Shown here piece after piece: positions 23,401 to 31,200 of a DNA stretch of 64,000 nucleotides (its first letter is position 1; the number at the start of each line of letters is the position of its first letter). The DNA is taken from assembly GCA_023653785.1 (NCBI GenBank), contig JAMKCH010012367.1, positions 1 through 64,000 on the forward strand, read 5' to 3'. The notes beneath the pieces were generated by a model, which worked only from the letters and a program-made list of their open reading frames with translations, had not been told where the DNA came from and searched no databases. The position numbers and the translations under genes were made by a program. Source of the stretch: Ophioderma brevispina (lineage: Eukaryota > Echinodermata > Ophiuroidea > Amphilepidida > Ophiodermatidae).

Positions 23401-26174
23401 TATGGGTTATTTTAAACACAAGAAAACACCCACACGCAGTATAAAGACGCTCGCCGTATATGGTATTTTTGCTCGACTCCCGAACGGTCCGATGTTCATT
23501 GAAAAGGTCTGCGTTGGGGGTACAGCTGCCTTTAAATAAAATATTACATGCAGCGATCTGCTTGAAACAATGTTTATTAGGAGAAAAAAATATTTCAAGT
23601 ACCCATAGTTGAGTACAAAATTTACCCCACGGAATTGTACAAGCTGACCCCACCATGGTTGTGTAAAGGTTTTTACCCCACTGCAATTGCGAGTTCCCTT
23701 TTTTACATACCAATTTGTAATCTTTTACCCCCACTTTGTGTAATTATTTTTAAAAGTGGTATAACCAAGGGAAGATGACGGTTGTCACTCCTTAGTGAAC
23801 TTTCCTTCCCTCGGGTCCGTTGCGCAAAAACGGTAAAAGCTTTTGTAAAAACTTTCAGCTTCATTCTTTTCACACCCTTTCTGGTCATTTAGCAAAAAAG
23901 TAGGTAGTACGTTCACATGGATAAGGTTATGCCGTCAAAGACATGGGAGGGGAGGGTGTGGTTACCACCCAAGAACAATTAATAATGGTACATTAATTGT
24001 AACTTTCTGCCATATTGCTCTACTCTGTTCTATAACGGCAAGTCATTTGCCGTCGTAAAGCTGAAAGCATATAAAAACTATATTCCTACTTTATTGTAGT
24101 CCGCTGGCTAACAACTATAGGTATGATATGTGGGGGGGATCTTACCACATATGTCCTCCATGCAGCGTTAAATTAACAAACATAGTTATCGTGCTGTAGC
24201 ACCCGGTTGAGGGTTCGTCAAGTTTGGTTTAGGTAGAATTTGGGTAGAAATCTATACCAACTTTTGCCGAAAAAGGACCAATCTGTAAAAATATGTCAGA
24301 TTTTTTTCAAATTTGCACCCTTTTTCGCAAATTTGGAAATTTTGGCTTCAGATTGCGTAAAATTGGTACTTTTCCCAAAAATTTTTTAGAAACTTGACAT
24401 GAAAAATTGGTCATTTATATAACTAATACTGAGGGCTGAAATGAGACCTCATGTTGGAGGGGGCTCGTTGTCCGGTATGATAATATGCGTATAAGTCCCC
24501 CCCCCCCACACCTATACAACTGAAAAATCGATGCCGTCTTACCCTGCAGGCTTCCTTAGCAAGTAGTCATTAAGATGCAAATGTGTGGTCGGTCTACACA
24601 TGCGCCAATGAAATGACAGAGTGTTACATGACGAATATCCTCATTCTGCGAATAACATTAGGTCATTTTATAACATTTACCACACCATGATTGCTGTTTG
24701 TGCGATCACTACTGTTTTGAAGATTACATAATTTATTTTGGCATCTATACTGGTTTCATCACGCAAGAGAAAAATGGAATTCCCTTTGGTGCTATTTGAA
24801 GATAATCAAGTCTGCTTCCTCTTACAGACTTTTAGAAAACCGGCTATAAAATAGCTGGATTTTCGGGTATGGTACAAGCAAACTCCAGTTGACAATCACC
24901 ATTGTGCGTTAAAATTGGATGCTCAGGCTATGTTTATGGTCATGATACCATCTAGTAATGCAATATTTTAGATAATTGGGGAAACTGTTGTGAAACATAA
25001 AGAGTGCCCTCAAAAGACCTCTTTTGCCAGTAGTTCTGATCTGCAGAGACGTATATCGAGCAGTACATAGTTATACCACATGACGTTAATGGTCCATTTG
25101 TCTACTGCGTCGCAAGAAGAAGAATCCTTGATCACTCTCTCCCCTCGGCCCCCTCGCATAAAGTGTGCAGCGCCCTCGTTACTGAATAAATGCAAGTCAT
25201 TTGAGGGGCCAAGGGGAGAAAGGGAGTGAGCAAGATTAATCTTATTGCACTATCGTCTTTGAAGCCAAAGAAGCTGGGATGGATGGACTTAGTGTCTTTT
25301 TAGTTCAAATCTTTGGCATCCGAACTGTTATGCTGCTAAATTTTGTGTTGTCGTGGGCCCTATAGAACCCCGTCGTCCGTTGGCAAAATATCTTCGGGCT
25401 GCTCCGCTAGCTCTTCTAAAGAGTATTCAAACGGATATGTTATGTGTCAACTATCATTTTGACACCGTCTTATTTTAAGATTTTTTAAAAAAAACTTAAT
25501 CTTTAAAACACATTGTTTCCACTGTTGAAACCCAAATATTTCATGTCCTCCTTTTTCATATTGCGGGCAGGGTAATGATGTTACCCGGCTGAATATAATG
25601 AACACTATTTGCAGAGATGTAACAGAGATGTCCCAATAATCCTGACAAACACCTAAATTGGGGCAAAAAGGCTCAAAATGGGCTGAATACAGTTCAGAAA
25701 ACTTTGAGTACCCATTTCCGAAATTCAGGAACGTCCGTGAAAAGTTTACATCTCTGCATTTGAAGGTCTATATACATTGAGTTGAGAAAAATATGGCAAA
25801 ACTGTATTGCCTAGATTGAAAAAAAAATTTTACACTTTGAGTCGAAACAAAGTCGCATCAGTCTTACCCATCTTGATTCCGGCGAACCTTCCGTGTCAAA
25901 TCGATATGATGCTTGTTCACCGCTTTTTTATGCGCAGATGTTTCCCTGTTCAAAGAACAATTGAGTAAATGGCCGTTATAGCCTCGGAAATTTTTCAAAT
26001 TTCGTGTCATAAAACGCATTCCGTCCATTGGCAATTGCATCGTGGCTGTAAAGTTGACACGTCGCCTTCCCCAAGAAATAAAAGTTTAGCATCAAAAATC
26101 TGATACCAAGGGAAGAGTAGTGGCCATTCTCATTTTTAAAGAAGCTGACGGACATGTCAGTCATCTCGCGCAGT
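8320..26174 (-). CDS. membrane guanylate cyclase (receptor-type), gene span without its 5' exons
   Basis: Membrane guanylate cyclases convert GTP to cyclic GMP in response to an extracellular ligand. The visible exons give, in order, a kinase homology domain (VAIK-like helix C, hinge, HGNLKS, TDYG, PELL, RPNF), a coiled-coil dimerisation segment ([11 protein letters not shown]) and a class III cyclase domain. Guanylate rather than adenylate specificity is inferred from the Glu of KVETIGD and the Cys of MPRYCLFGD. The metal-binding aspartates lie in FFSDIVGFT and VETIGD. HGNLKS in place of HRD indicates a pseudokinase, as usual in this family. Junction phases agree between successive exons. 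Cyclase exons c1-c6 and kinase-homology exons i-iii each occur twice. The ectodomain and transmembrane exons are not identified. Frameshifts differ between copies and look like sequencing errors. Closest named subtype: not determinable. Confidence 0.9.
8586..8681 (-). CDS. guanylate cyclase exon c5, copy 1
   Basis: Translation gives LKIHVSP-like, then [16 protein letters not shown], followed by a GTATAA donor at 8585. It corresponds to the family segment after SRMES (ALKIH, then YxLxxRGxxxIKGKG). One or two indels relative to copy 2 interrupt the frame near the middle. Confidence 0.75.
9271..9368 (-). CDS. guanylate cyclase exon c4, copy 1 (RYC-LFGD motif)
   Basis: It encodes [19 protein letters not shown] and an SRMDS-like end before a GTAAGT donor at 9270. 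The Cys in RYC is the guanine-selecting position, and the following Asn and Arg are transition-state residues in class III cyclases. An inserted base splits RYCLFGD to RYCVLFGD, and one base is missing before RMD. The acceptor is AACTAG at 9369-9370. Joined to exon c3 it restores HSGSCVAG. Confidence 0.9.
10015..10192 (-). CDS. guanylate cyclase exon c3, copy 1 (VET-IGD, RNG, IGIHSG)
   Basis: Exon c3 follows a TTAAAG acceptor with GTG GAG ACC, giving the VETIGDA motif. This carries the second metal-binding Asp and the guanine-selecting Glu. It continues through a SGLP-x-RNG region, HLLEDVHKF and [10 protein letters not shown] to a GTAAGT donor at 10014. One missing base after VET shifts copy 1; copy 2 has VETIGD intact. 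Confidence 0.88.
10535..10603 (-). CDS. guanylate cyclase exon c2, copy 1 (LYTLFDAII)
   Basis: This short exon reads [20 protein letters not shown] and ends VYK at a GTAAGAC donor. It matches the family segment VVxLLNDLYTLFDxII. The acceptor is TATAG at 10604. The frame is clean over its full length. Confidence 0.93.
11346..11467 (-). CDS. guanylate cyclase exon c1, copy 1 (FFSDIVGFT)
   Basis: It encodes [16 protein letters not shown], then [18 protein letters not shown], the start of the cyclase domain with the first metal-binding Asp. The acceptor (AATATAG) lies at 11468. It joins in phase to MLPP of the dimerisation exon at 15.9 kb, giving MLPPSIASQL with the copy 2 sequence. The donor after AAST-PIQ-like residues is GTACTC. 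Confidence 0.92.
11826..11926 (-). CDS. guanylate cyclase terminal exon c6, copy 2
   Basis: After a TTTTAACATTAG acceptor the exon reads GKGEIH, then FWLVNQ with an indel between, and [16 protein letters not shown] followed by TGA at 11826-11828. FWLV is the typical end of the cyclase domain. This is the better of the two terminal exons. Confidence 0.85.
12082..12173 (-). CDS. guanylate cyclase exon c5, copy 2
   Basis: It reads [10 protein letters not shown] and GGYEF, then DRGLVP, with a frameshift near the middle. It aligns base for base with copy 1 exon c5 apart from indels. The donor is degraded (GATACG), which I attribute to an indel. Confidence 0.75.
12779..12877 (-). CDS. guanylate cyclase exon c4, copy 2 ([14 protein letters not shown])
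   Basis: It encodes [19 protein letters not shown] and TVNTAF without interruption up to that point, then RMDSNGE after a one-base shift, and a GTAAGT donor. This is the strongest match in the window to the class III cyclase signature. The acceptor is AACTAG. Confidence 0.93.
13492..13667 (-). CDS. guanylate cyclase exon c3, copy 2 (VETIGD)
   Basis: It begins VETIGD after the TTAAAG acceptor, has FRNGK, then [20 protein letters not shown] and LR, and ends at a CTCCG donor where copy 1 has GTAAGT but this copy is corrupted. Frameshifts fall at different places from copy 1. Confidence 0.88.
14023..14090 (-). CDS. guanylate cyclase exon c2, copy 2
   Basis: It reads [16 protein letters not shown] before a GTAAGAC donor. 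The N-terminal half (VVNRLN in copy 1) is altered by indels. Otherwise it is identical to copy 1 exon c2. Confidence 0.9.
14821..14949 (-). CDS. guanylate cyclase exon c1, copy 2
   Basis: It starts SIASQLMK, has VLPEAFDM, and continues with an [13 protein letters not shown] segment broken by two indels. It supplies the SIASQ reading lost by an indel in copy 1. The donor GTACTC is the same as in copy 1. Confidence 0.85.
15241..15908. other. intron between dimerisation and cyclase exons
   Basis: No exon-like match on the minus strand. It contains GGACCATGGACCTTAAGG at 15541, which resembles the termini of the TTAA-flanked element at 54.1 and 59.5 kb. Confidence 0.5.
15538..15558. repeat. possible solo terminus of the TTAA-flanked element
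   Basis: The motif CCATGGACCTTAA here equals the inverted terminus seen at 54855-54871 and 60281-60293. No partner terminus is visible about 785 bp to either side, so it is either a relic or a chance match. Confidence 0.3.
15909..16050 (-). CDS. guanylate cyclase dimerisation (coiled-coil) exon
   Basis: It encodes [20 protein letters not shown], then [20 protein letters not shown], ending CC before a GTAAGAG donor at 15908. This is the linker helix between kinase homology and cyclase domains (family pattern NNLEELVxERT, LLxxMLPxSVA). It splices in phase with exon c1. The 5' boundary near 16050 is uncertain, because a base appears to be missing just before NMIAIM. Confidence 0.93.
16051..17562. 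other. intron of the guanylate cyclase gene
   Basis: Apart from the short inverted-repeat element at 17224-17391 I see nothing. A 113-codon plus-strand frame at 16307-16648 lacks family features and runs antisense to the gene. Confidence 0.5.
17224..17391. repeat. 168 bp element with inverted ends
   Basis: The left end ACACCCACTTAAATGTGGGT is mirrored at the right end (GTGGGTGT after ACCCACATTATTC), so each end is itself a small hairpin. A perfect CGTCAGCTGACG palindrome lies inside at 17349. It looks like a very short MITE in an intron. No target duplication is evident. Confidence 0.5.
17563..17693 (-). CDS. guanylate cyclase kinase-homology exon vi (PPYRP...RPNF)
   Basis: After a TTGGCAG acceptor the exon reads [20 protein letters not shown], then LTCIRSC, an LGKAL-like segment and RPNFLHVRG, before a GTAATT donor. 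It matches the C-terminal lobe of receptor cyclase pseudokinases (PPFRP, then CWAEDPxxRPDF). The expected Trp after Cys appears as a one-base shift. Confidence 0.88.
17694..19559. other. intron of the guanylate cyclase gene
   Basis: No exon match. Small perfect hairpins occur at 19130-19151 (AGTTCCAC stem) and 19323-19344 (GTCGTGTGT stem). The 109-codon minus-strand frame at 18167-18496 has no recognised similarity. Confidence 0.45.
19560..19716 (-). CDS. probable guanylate cyclase kinase-homology exon v (W-x-PELL)
   Basis: A minus-strand frame after an ATCAACAG acceptor at 19717 gives VPELLSDGP, and a shifted frame gives an ANVLRVIF stretch where the family has GDVYSFxII. Position and order between exons iv and vi are as expected for the LLWxAPELL segment. 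The 3' boundary is not determined and several indels are needed. Confidence 0.45.
19970..20207 (-). CDS. guanylate cyclase kinase-homology exon iv (HGNLKS, TDYG)
   Basis: The exon follows a CCTACAG acceptor and encodes a DILENEDAT-like start, LDNMF, a [10 protein letters not shown] helix, [18 protein letters not shown], then [18 protein letters not shown] and TRIRQLR before a GTAAGG donor. HGNLKS replaces the catalytic HRD loop of active kinases; TDYG stands where they have DFG. A missing G after VLQ and two small indels near the start are the only breaks. It joins exon iii (GSLQ) in frame. Confidence 0.93.
21075..21177 (-). CDS. guanylate cyclase kinase-homology exon iii, unit A (hinge)
   Basis: It encodes [20 protein letters not shown] and CIF, followed by a CATGSLQ-like end after an indel, before a GTAAGAC donor. 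This is the family's HDNLxxFIGAC segment and the hinge to GSLQ. It begins in phase with exon ii ([10 protein letters not shown]). Confidence 0.92.
22338..22416 (-). CDS. guanylate cyclase kinase-homology exon ii, unit A (helix C)
   Basis: It corresponds to VAIKxVNKxxIDLTRKVxxELKM. In this copy indels break it into VNN and DRPEVAR-like pieces. Comparison with unit B gives [12 protein letters not shown]. Donor GTAAAC, acceptor about GAACG at 22417. Confidence 0.75.
22583..22649 (-). CDS. guanylate cyclase kinase-homology exon i, unit A
   Basis: After a CTCTGCAG acceptor it reads [14 protein letters not shown], then a YSSLG end at a GTAAAT donor. In position it matches the segment before the glycine-rich loop of receptor cyclases, which is poorly conserved. 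Support comes from its splice sites, its order and conservation with unit B. Confidence 0.6.
23601..23763. other. spacer between duplicated units A and B
   Basis: About 160 bp not present at the matching edge of unit B. It carries TTTACCCCAC-like words at 23620, 23668 and 23725. It has no counterpart between the cyclase-domain copies, which abut directly. Confidence 0.5.
24543..24645 (-). CDS. guanylate cyclase kinase-homology exon iii, unit B
   Basis: Nearly identical to unit A exon iii at base level ([14 protein letters not shown] region intact), but indels after the RH codons and before GSLQ put stops in every frame. Donor GTAAGA after CTGCAGG. Confidence 0.85.
25868..25945 (-). CDS. guanylate cyclase kinase-homology exon ii, unit B (helix C)
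   Basis: It encodes [15 protein letters not shown] after an ambiguous GNT-VAIK-like start, then a KM end at a GTAAGAC donor. HIDLTRKV matches the helix C signature of receptor cyclases (RIELTRxVLxELK). The acceptor is GAACAG at 25946. Confidence 0.85.
26107..26174 (-). CDS. guanylate cyclase kinase-homology exon i, unit B
   Basis: It reads [20 protein letters not shown] then G at a GTATCA donor; the acceptor is ATCTGCAG. The unit A copy differs by an indel within NENGH. This is the most 5' exon of the cyclase gene that I can place. Confidence 0.6.
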
Positions 26175-27100
26175 CTGCAGATGTTTGATTTCACGATTTC
26201 CTTTCTTAGGAATCAGCTACCTGTCTACATCATACTTACTTTCCAAGTTCCGATCTCGCAAAAATCGTGCGTCTCTTATTTGTTATTACGGAAATGGCAC
26301 TCACAACCTGAAGAAGGAAAAAAGGACGTAACTGCAAGTGCCTGTCACTTAAACCAAGGTGATTCTCCAACCACTGTCAAATTCAAATGACGCTGAAATG
26401 AATAAGTCGAAAATGGATGTTTTACCTCAAAAGTCTAATTTCTTAAAACTATTCCGTTTGAATTCGCCAGGTAGTCGTTATTCTATGAGACAAAATTATG
26501 ATACCACTCTATGTTATTAACCAAACAAAGCCGTGTTTGCAAATTTAGAATTTTGTGCCTAACATGAAAATGTAGATTTATCTGTGCAGATAAAATCGTA
26601 TCTACAGTAATTAGTTAAACATTCGTAAGTGTTAATTTAGTGGAAAGCTAAAACATTCACAATGCATGGAAATACAATAATCATTTTTATCTGATGCACA
26701 ATCGATGCACATTTGGAAATAGTGCGCCATCAAGATTTTCCAAAAATTGGTATTATTGGTAATGTATTTTTAAACTTTTATATATAATAGCCCCACCCCC
26801 GAATGATTAAGACCAAATCAGCGCCTTTGTGGGTATACAGAACGATTTATCATAAAACCCATCATAGTGCTTTGTTCAGCAACGACGGAAGCTGACGAAT
26901 TATGGGTTAAACCAAGAAAAAACACACCGCGTATAAAGACGCTCGCGTATATTGTATTTTGTCCGCTCGAACGTTTTCGATGTTCATTTGAAAAGGTCTT
27001 CGTTGGGTACAGCTGCCTTTAAATAAAGTATACATGCAGCGACTGCGGAAACAGTGTTTTGTTTGTTATTAAAGAGAAAAATATATTTCATATACAAATT

Positions 27101-27329
27101 TGGATCAAACAACAATAATTGGATTTAAGAGATTGCATTCTTTGTATGTAAATGATGGGCTTGTTCTAACGTGGTCAATCGTAATTAACGACTATATTAG
27201 ATGATATTTTTGAAATTTTTATTATTGTAATTTAGGAATTTTCGGTGTGACAATGACAACAATAATTAGAAATATTTCAACTCGGGAGGGTCACTTAATT
27301 GATATAATACCGGTGGTCTGTCTATCTGT
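27101..27329. other. short spacer upstream of unit B
   Basis: AT-rich, ending in a small GTCT-repeat (CTGTCTATCTGTCTGTCT). No gene seen. Confidence 0.4.
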
Positions 27330-28955
27330 CTGTCTCGGAGATGAGGGTCGCACGTTCTGAAACTTGGTGGGTGGGTGCCTCTTGACCTTCCGAAGACCGA
27401 GTTGTATGGGTTAGTGGTCCAAAGGTCATCAGAGGTCATTTCAGGGTCAAAAGAGGTCAAAGGGGGTTAAACGTTGGGGTATGGACATGAAACTGGAGGG
27501 TGGGGTAGATTGTTGATGCGAAAATTTTAAAGGCACGAAAAGTCATTAGAGGTCATTAAAGTCAAAAGAAGTCAAAGTCTATTTCTCAGAGGACCGATGG
27601 TCGCACGTTCCTGAAACTTGGTTGGGTGGGTGCCTCTTGACCTTCCGAAGACCGAGTGTGTATTGGTTAGTGAATCCAAGGTCATCGGGGTTCAAAGGAG
27701 GCGAATGGGGTTAAACGTTGGTGTATGGACATGAACTTGGGCTGTGGGTGGGGTCGATTGTTGAGGCCGAAGAATTTAAAGGTCACAACAAGAGGTCAGT
27801 ATGGGTCATTCAAGGTAAAGGGGTCAAATGGGGTAACACATTGGTGTATGGCCCTGACACTTTGAGGGGTGAGGTTGATTGTTGACTGGCGAAATGTTAA
27901 AGGTCATGATAAGGTCATCAGGGATCCTTCAGGTTAAACTAATACGAAGCGGACTCAAATATGGGTTAAACGTTGGTGTATGGACAGGTGAACACTTTGA
28001 CCGGTTGGGGTCAGCTGTTTGATGCCGAAAATTTCGAAGGACAACGACAAGGGAATTAGGGGTCATTCAAGGTCAAAGGAGGTCAAATGGGGTAATACAC
28101 TGGTGTATGGACATGAAAACTTGGACGAGTGGGGTTGATTGATGACAAAAAGTCTTAAAGGTCACAAAAGGTCATCAGGGGTCATTCAAGTCAAAGGAGC
28201 GTAAAATACGGGGTGTAAACATGGTGTAGGATGATGAAACTTTGAGGGTGAGGTTGATTGTTGATACCGAAATGTTAAAGGTCATGACAAGGTCATCAGG
28301 GATCATTCAAGGTAAAAGAAGGTCAAATGGTAAACGTTGGTGTAGGACATAAAAAATTGGAGGGCGGGTCGATTGTTGATGCCGAAAAGTGAAAGTCACG
28401 ACAAAGGTCATCAGAGAATCACGCAAGGTAAAAGAAGGTCAAATAGGGTACAACGTGGTTAGGGACATAAAACTTGGAGGGTGCGGGTGATGTGATGCGA
28501 AAATTTCGAGGTCACGACAGGTAAGTAGGGGTCATTCAAGGTAAGAAGGTCAAATGGGTAAACACTGGTGTATGGACATGAAACTTGGAGAGTGGGCGTT
28601 GATTGTTGATGACAAAATCTTAAGGTCACAACAAGGTCATCCGGGTTAATTCAAGGTCAAAGGAGGTCAAATGGGTAAACTTTTGCTGGATCCAGACGAA
28701 ACTTGTGGGCAGGGTCGATTGTTGATGCAAAACATTTAAAGGCACGACAAGGTACTCAGGGGTCATTCAAGGTCCAAATAGGGTAAACGTGGGTGTATAG
28801 ACCGAAACTTGGAGGGTAGGGTCGATGTTGATGCGAAAATTAGTATAGGTCACATCAAGGCCATCAGGGTTTATTCAAGGTCAAAGGAACAGCGAAACCC
28901 AAGGGTCATTCAAGCCAGGTGATCGCGAAACTCAGGTGATAGGAAACCTGGTGAC
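27330..28955. repeat. about 118 bp minisatellite rich in AGGTCA
   Basis: About a dozen degenerate copies of a ~118 bp monomer. Each carries GTATGGACATGAAACTTGG, a GGTCGATTGTTGATG block, AAAGGTCAC and a closing CATTCAAGGTCAAAGG. The left end (27330-27720) has a longer higher-order unit, with TCGCACGTTC and CTTGACCTTCCGAAGACC present twice about 270 bp apart. Copies differ mainly by indels. No coding. Confidence 0.9.
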
Positions 28956-29780
28956 CGCCGTGTAAATCTTATTCTTATACCATGCTCTAATGAAAAACCC
29001 TTGCGAGTTGTTGTTCTCCCTTGGTGTGCAGTCCTCCCAATTCACCGTCAACACCAAGGCTAAATCGGCTTCGTACTTTCTTTTTCTATGTTATTGGAAG
29101 GGAAAGAGAACATTCACAAATATAAATATTCTTAAAGTCTGATAGTACAGAATGGTTAAACTCACTACGGTATCTTACTAGTGTGGGATTAGGACATAAA
29201 CAAACTTGCATAGTGCACCGGGGTATGATCTGCTGGACGGGAATTTAGCAATAACCAGTTCATGGAAGCCTCTAGCGCAATTGACAGATGGTACATATGC
29301 ATACGTCATTTGAGCACCAGGGGTGTGGTAGGGTGAGCTTGACTATCATTAAGTCGCAACCTGACCGGAATTTCGGCTCGTTGAAATTTTATTCTTTCAA
29401 AATCAGTAGGCCTATTGAGCCAATTTTAAACGCTAATCTATTTTCATAGGTTTGTTTGTTGAATTAATGTCAGTGCGCTGAAGTTCAGCAATTGAAATTA
29501 AAAACCGATGAGGTCTGTTTGCTTTGTTTGCTTTGTGTGTGTTTGTTTTTACGCGCGAGTCAAAATTGCCAATTCTCTCGTGGGAAATTAATTGCAGCTT
29601 GCCGAAATTAATTTCGGCCAGCTAAAATTTCATTTCAGTTATAGCTGAAAATAAACAGAAATTTAGGTCTTAAGAAAGCTGAAAATATAGTTTGAAAAAT
29701 GGTCAGTATTAAAGTAATAAAATGTCAACCGATGAATCGATTCAATAACAAGAACAAAGGAGAATCGTTTTGATTGATCC
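28956..29780. other. unannotated stretch
   Basis: No gene or RNA seen. An ATTAATTTCGGCC / GAAATTTC-type run lies around 29600-29660. Confidence 0.35.
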
Positions 29781-30439
29781 CACTCTGAGAAATAAGGTTC
29801 CAATAAAGGTTCAACATAGAACTTTTTGTCCTGTATTTAGCACCCTAAGTTCTATAAAGAAAACCCTTAAAAAGTTTTATGACAGAACCTTCAAAATTTA
29901 AGTAGGCCTAGGAAACGCTTTTCTTCTATTTGTATATGTCCACGTAAATTTTGAAAAGGTTAAGCGAAGTGACAGCTAGAGATAACCTTGGTTCTAAAAT
30001 AATTTCCATGCCCCAACCCCCCAATACTGTCTTTCTGTCTCTACCAAGAACTTCTGAAATGGTTGCTTTATTACCATAACTTTAACGAAGACGTTAGGGT
30101 TCTCATAAACCATAAAAGCTCTGTAGTCAATTTTTGAAAAGGTTCTTTGTAGGAACCTTAACTCTTAGGAATCCTTAAAATGATGTTAATAAAGCACCTC
30201 AGAAGTTCTAAATAGAACAGTTGTTATTGGCACGAAATATTTTAAAACCAAGGGTTAGCACTGCCTTTCATGGGCTAAAACTTTTCAAAATATACGTGAA
30301 CAGATAAGAGAGAACGTTCCTAGGCTAATAAAAATGTTGATGGTCTTCAAAGATTTTTAAGGTGATTTACCATAGGGTGTTAAATACAGGACAAAAAGTT
30401 CTACGTTGAACCTTATTGGAACCTTTATTTCTAAGAGTG
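29781..30439. mobile_element. 659 bp foldback MITE-like element
   Basis: Left end CACTCTGAGAAATAAGGTTC and right end (reverse complement) CACTCTTAGAAATAAAGGTT begin inverted arms of at least 65 bp. The arms share TTCAAC-x-TAGAACTTTTTG and TCCTGTATTTA. The interior repeats GGTTCT and AGAACC words. There is no coding capacity, so movement would need a transposase elsewhere. No clear target duplication. Confidence 0.8.
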
Positions 30440-31200
30440 TAATACATACATGTAAATGTATCCAAGGCCACCGCCGAATATAAGGAGGGAACAAGGGAAT
30501 GCCGACACCCAGGTGGTAGAGCCGTACGCCTAAAAGAAAAAAAATAACAGTTATGTTTGAATGCGAGGGGCCATCTTTCAGCCATATTAGGCCAAGAAAA
30601 ACTGAGGAATTTCGCAGTTCTCTGCTTTCACGTTCTGCTATAGCTGTGGTCCGCCTGATAAAAACTTAAAACATTTTATAAACATACACCACATGCATGC
30701 ACACAGCAAGACGCAGGGAGGGAGGGAGGGTGAGGAACTTGTAAAAAGTGGGCCTATTGTGGACTTTTGGGTTAATAGTGGGCCGTACCCCACCCCCCCA
30801 AAAATACCCGGTCTCTTTGAACTGTTTGAACATTCATCACCAGAAATTGGACTTTATGTGTTGTTTTTTTGTTTGTTTGAAATTTTGGACGGTTTATAAA
30901 AAAAAATCATCAGAAAGTGGACCTTTTGCCCTTTTGGTGAATTTGGGCCCACAAAAGCAAGTTTGTCTCAGAGGCGCGCATTTTCCTTTTTAAAATTGTT
31001 TTTTTAGTGCATTTTATTTTTTGGGTTTTACTCACTTGAAAGATTTTTTTAATTTCGAAAAAAATGAAAATAAATTTCAATGACGAAGGGACCGCAAAAA
31101 ATGAAAAAAAGGGTCAAGAATGCATAAAAAATTAAAAAATCCCGAATTTCGCATTAGTATAATGAAATGCGCATTTCGCATATGCTTTTTTTCACATGTC
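30440..31200. repeat. G/C-tract dispersed repeat remnants
   Basis: From about 30720 to 31060 there are GTGGACTTTTGG-type words, a poly-C tract and TTTTTGG runs reminiscent of the families at 3.4, 20.8 and 38.8 kb. No gene is supported. Confidence 0.3.

Larger units (their letters stand above)
20303..23600. repeat. tandem unit A: kinase-homology exon block
   Basis: This 3.3 kb block recurs at 23764-27100. Exons i, ii and iii recur in order, with indel-type differences. Both start with ACCAAGG and a TCACTCC or GCACTCCTTAGTGAAC block and end near GCTGCCTTTAAATAAA, AGAAAAA and ATATTTCA. Sequence outside the exons includes a CTTGACATGAAAAA / poly-C dispersed repeat at 20790-21050 and otherwise nothing recognised. 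Confidence 0.88.
23764..27100. repeat. tandem unit B: kinase-homology exon block
   Basis: Direct repeat of 20303-23600 (see unit A). Beyond exon i it extends another 0.9 kb upstream with respect to the gene. A dispersed GACATGAAAAATTGG / poly-C repeat lies at 24290-24520, as in unit A. No ectodomain or transmembrane exon could be made out. Confidence 0.88.

Noticed and set aside
23108..23734. 208-codon minus-strand frame with a hydrophobic stretch ([15 protein letters not shown]) that could be the cyclase transmembrane segment
   Set aside because: The matching part of unit B does not keep the hydrophobic reading and the position relative to exon i cannot be confirmed by splice sites. The true membrane exon remains unplaced.
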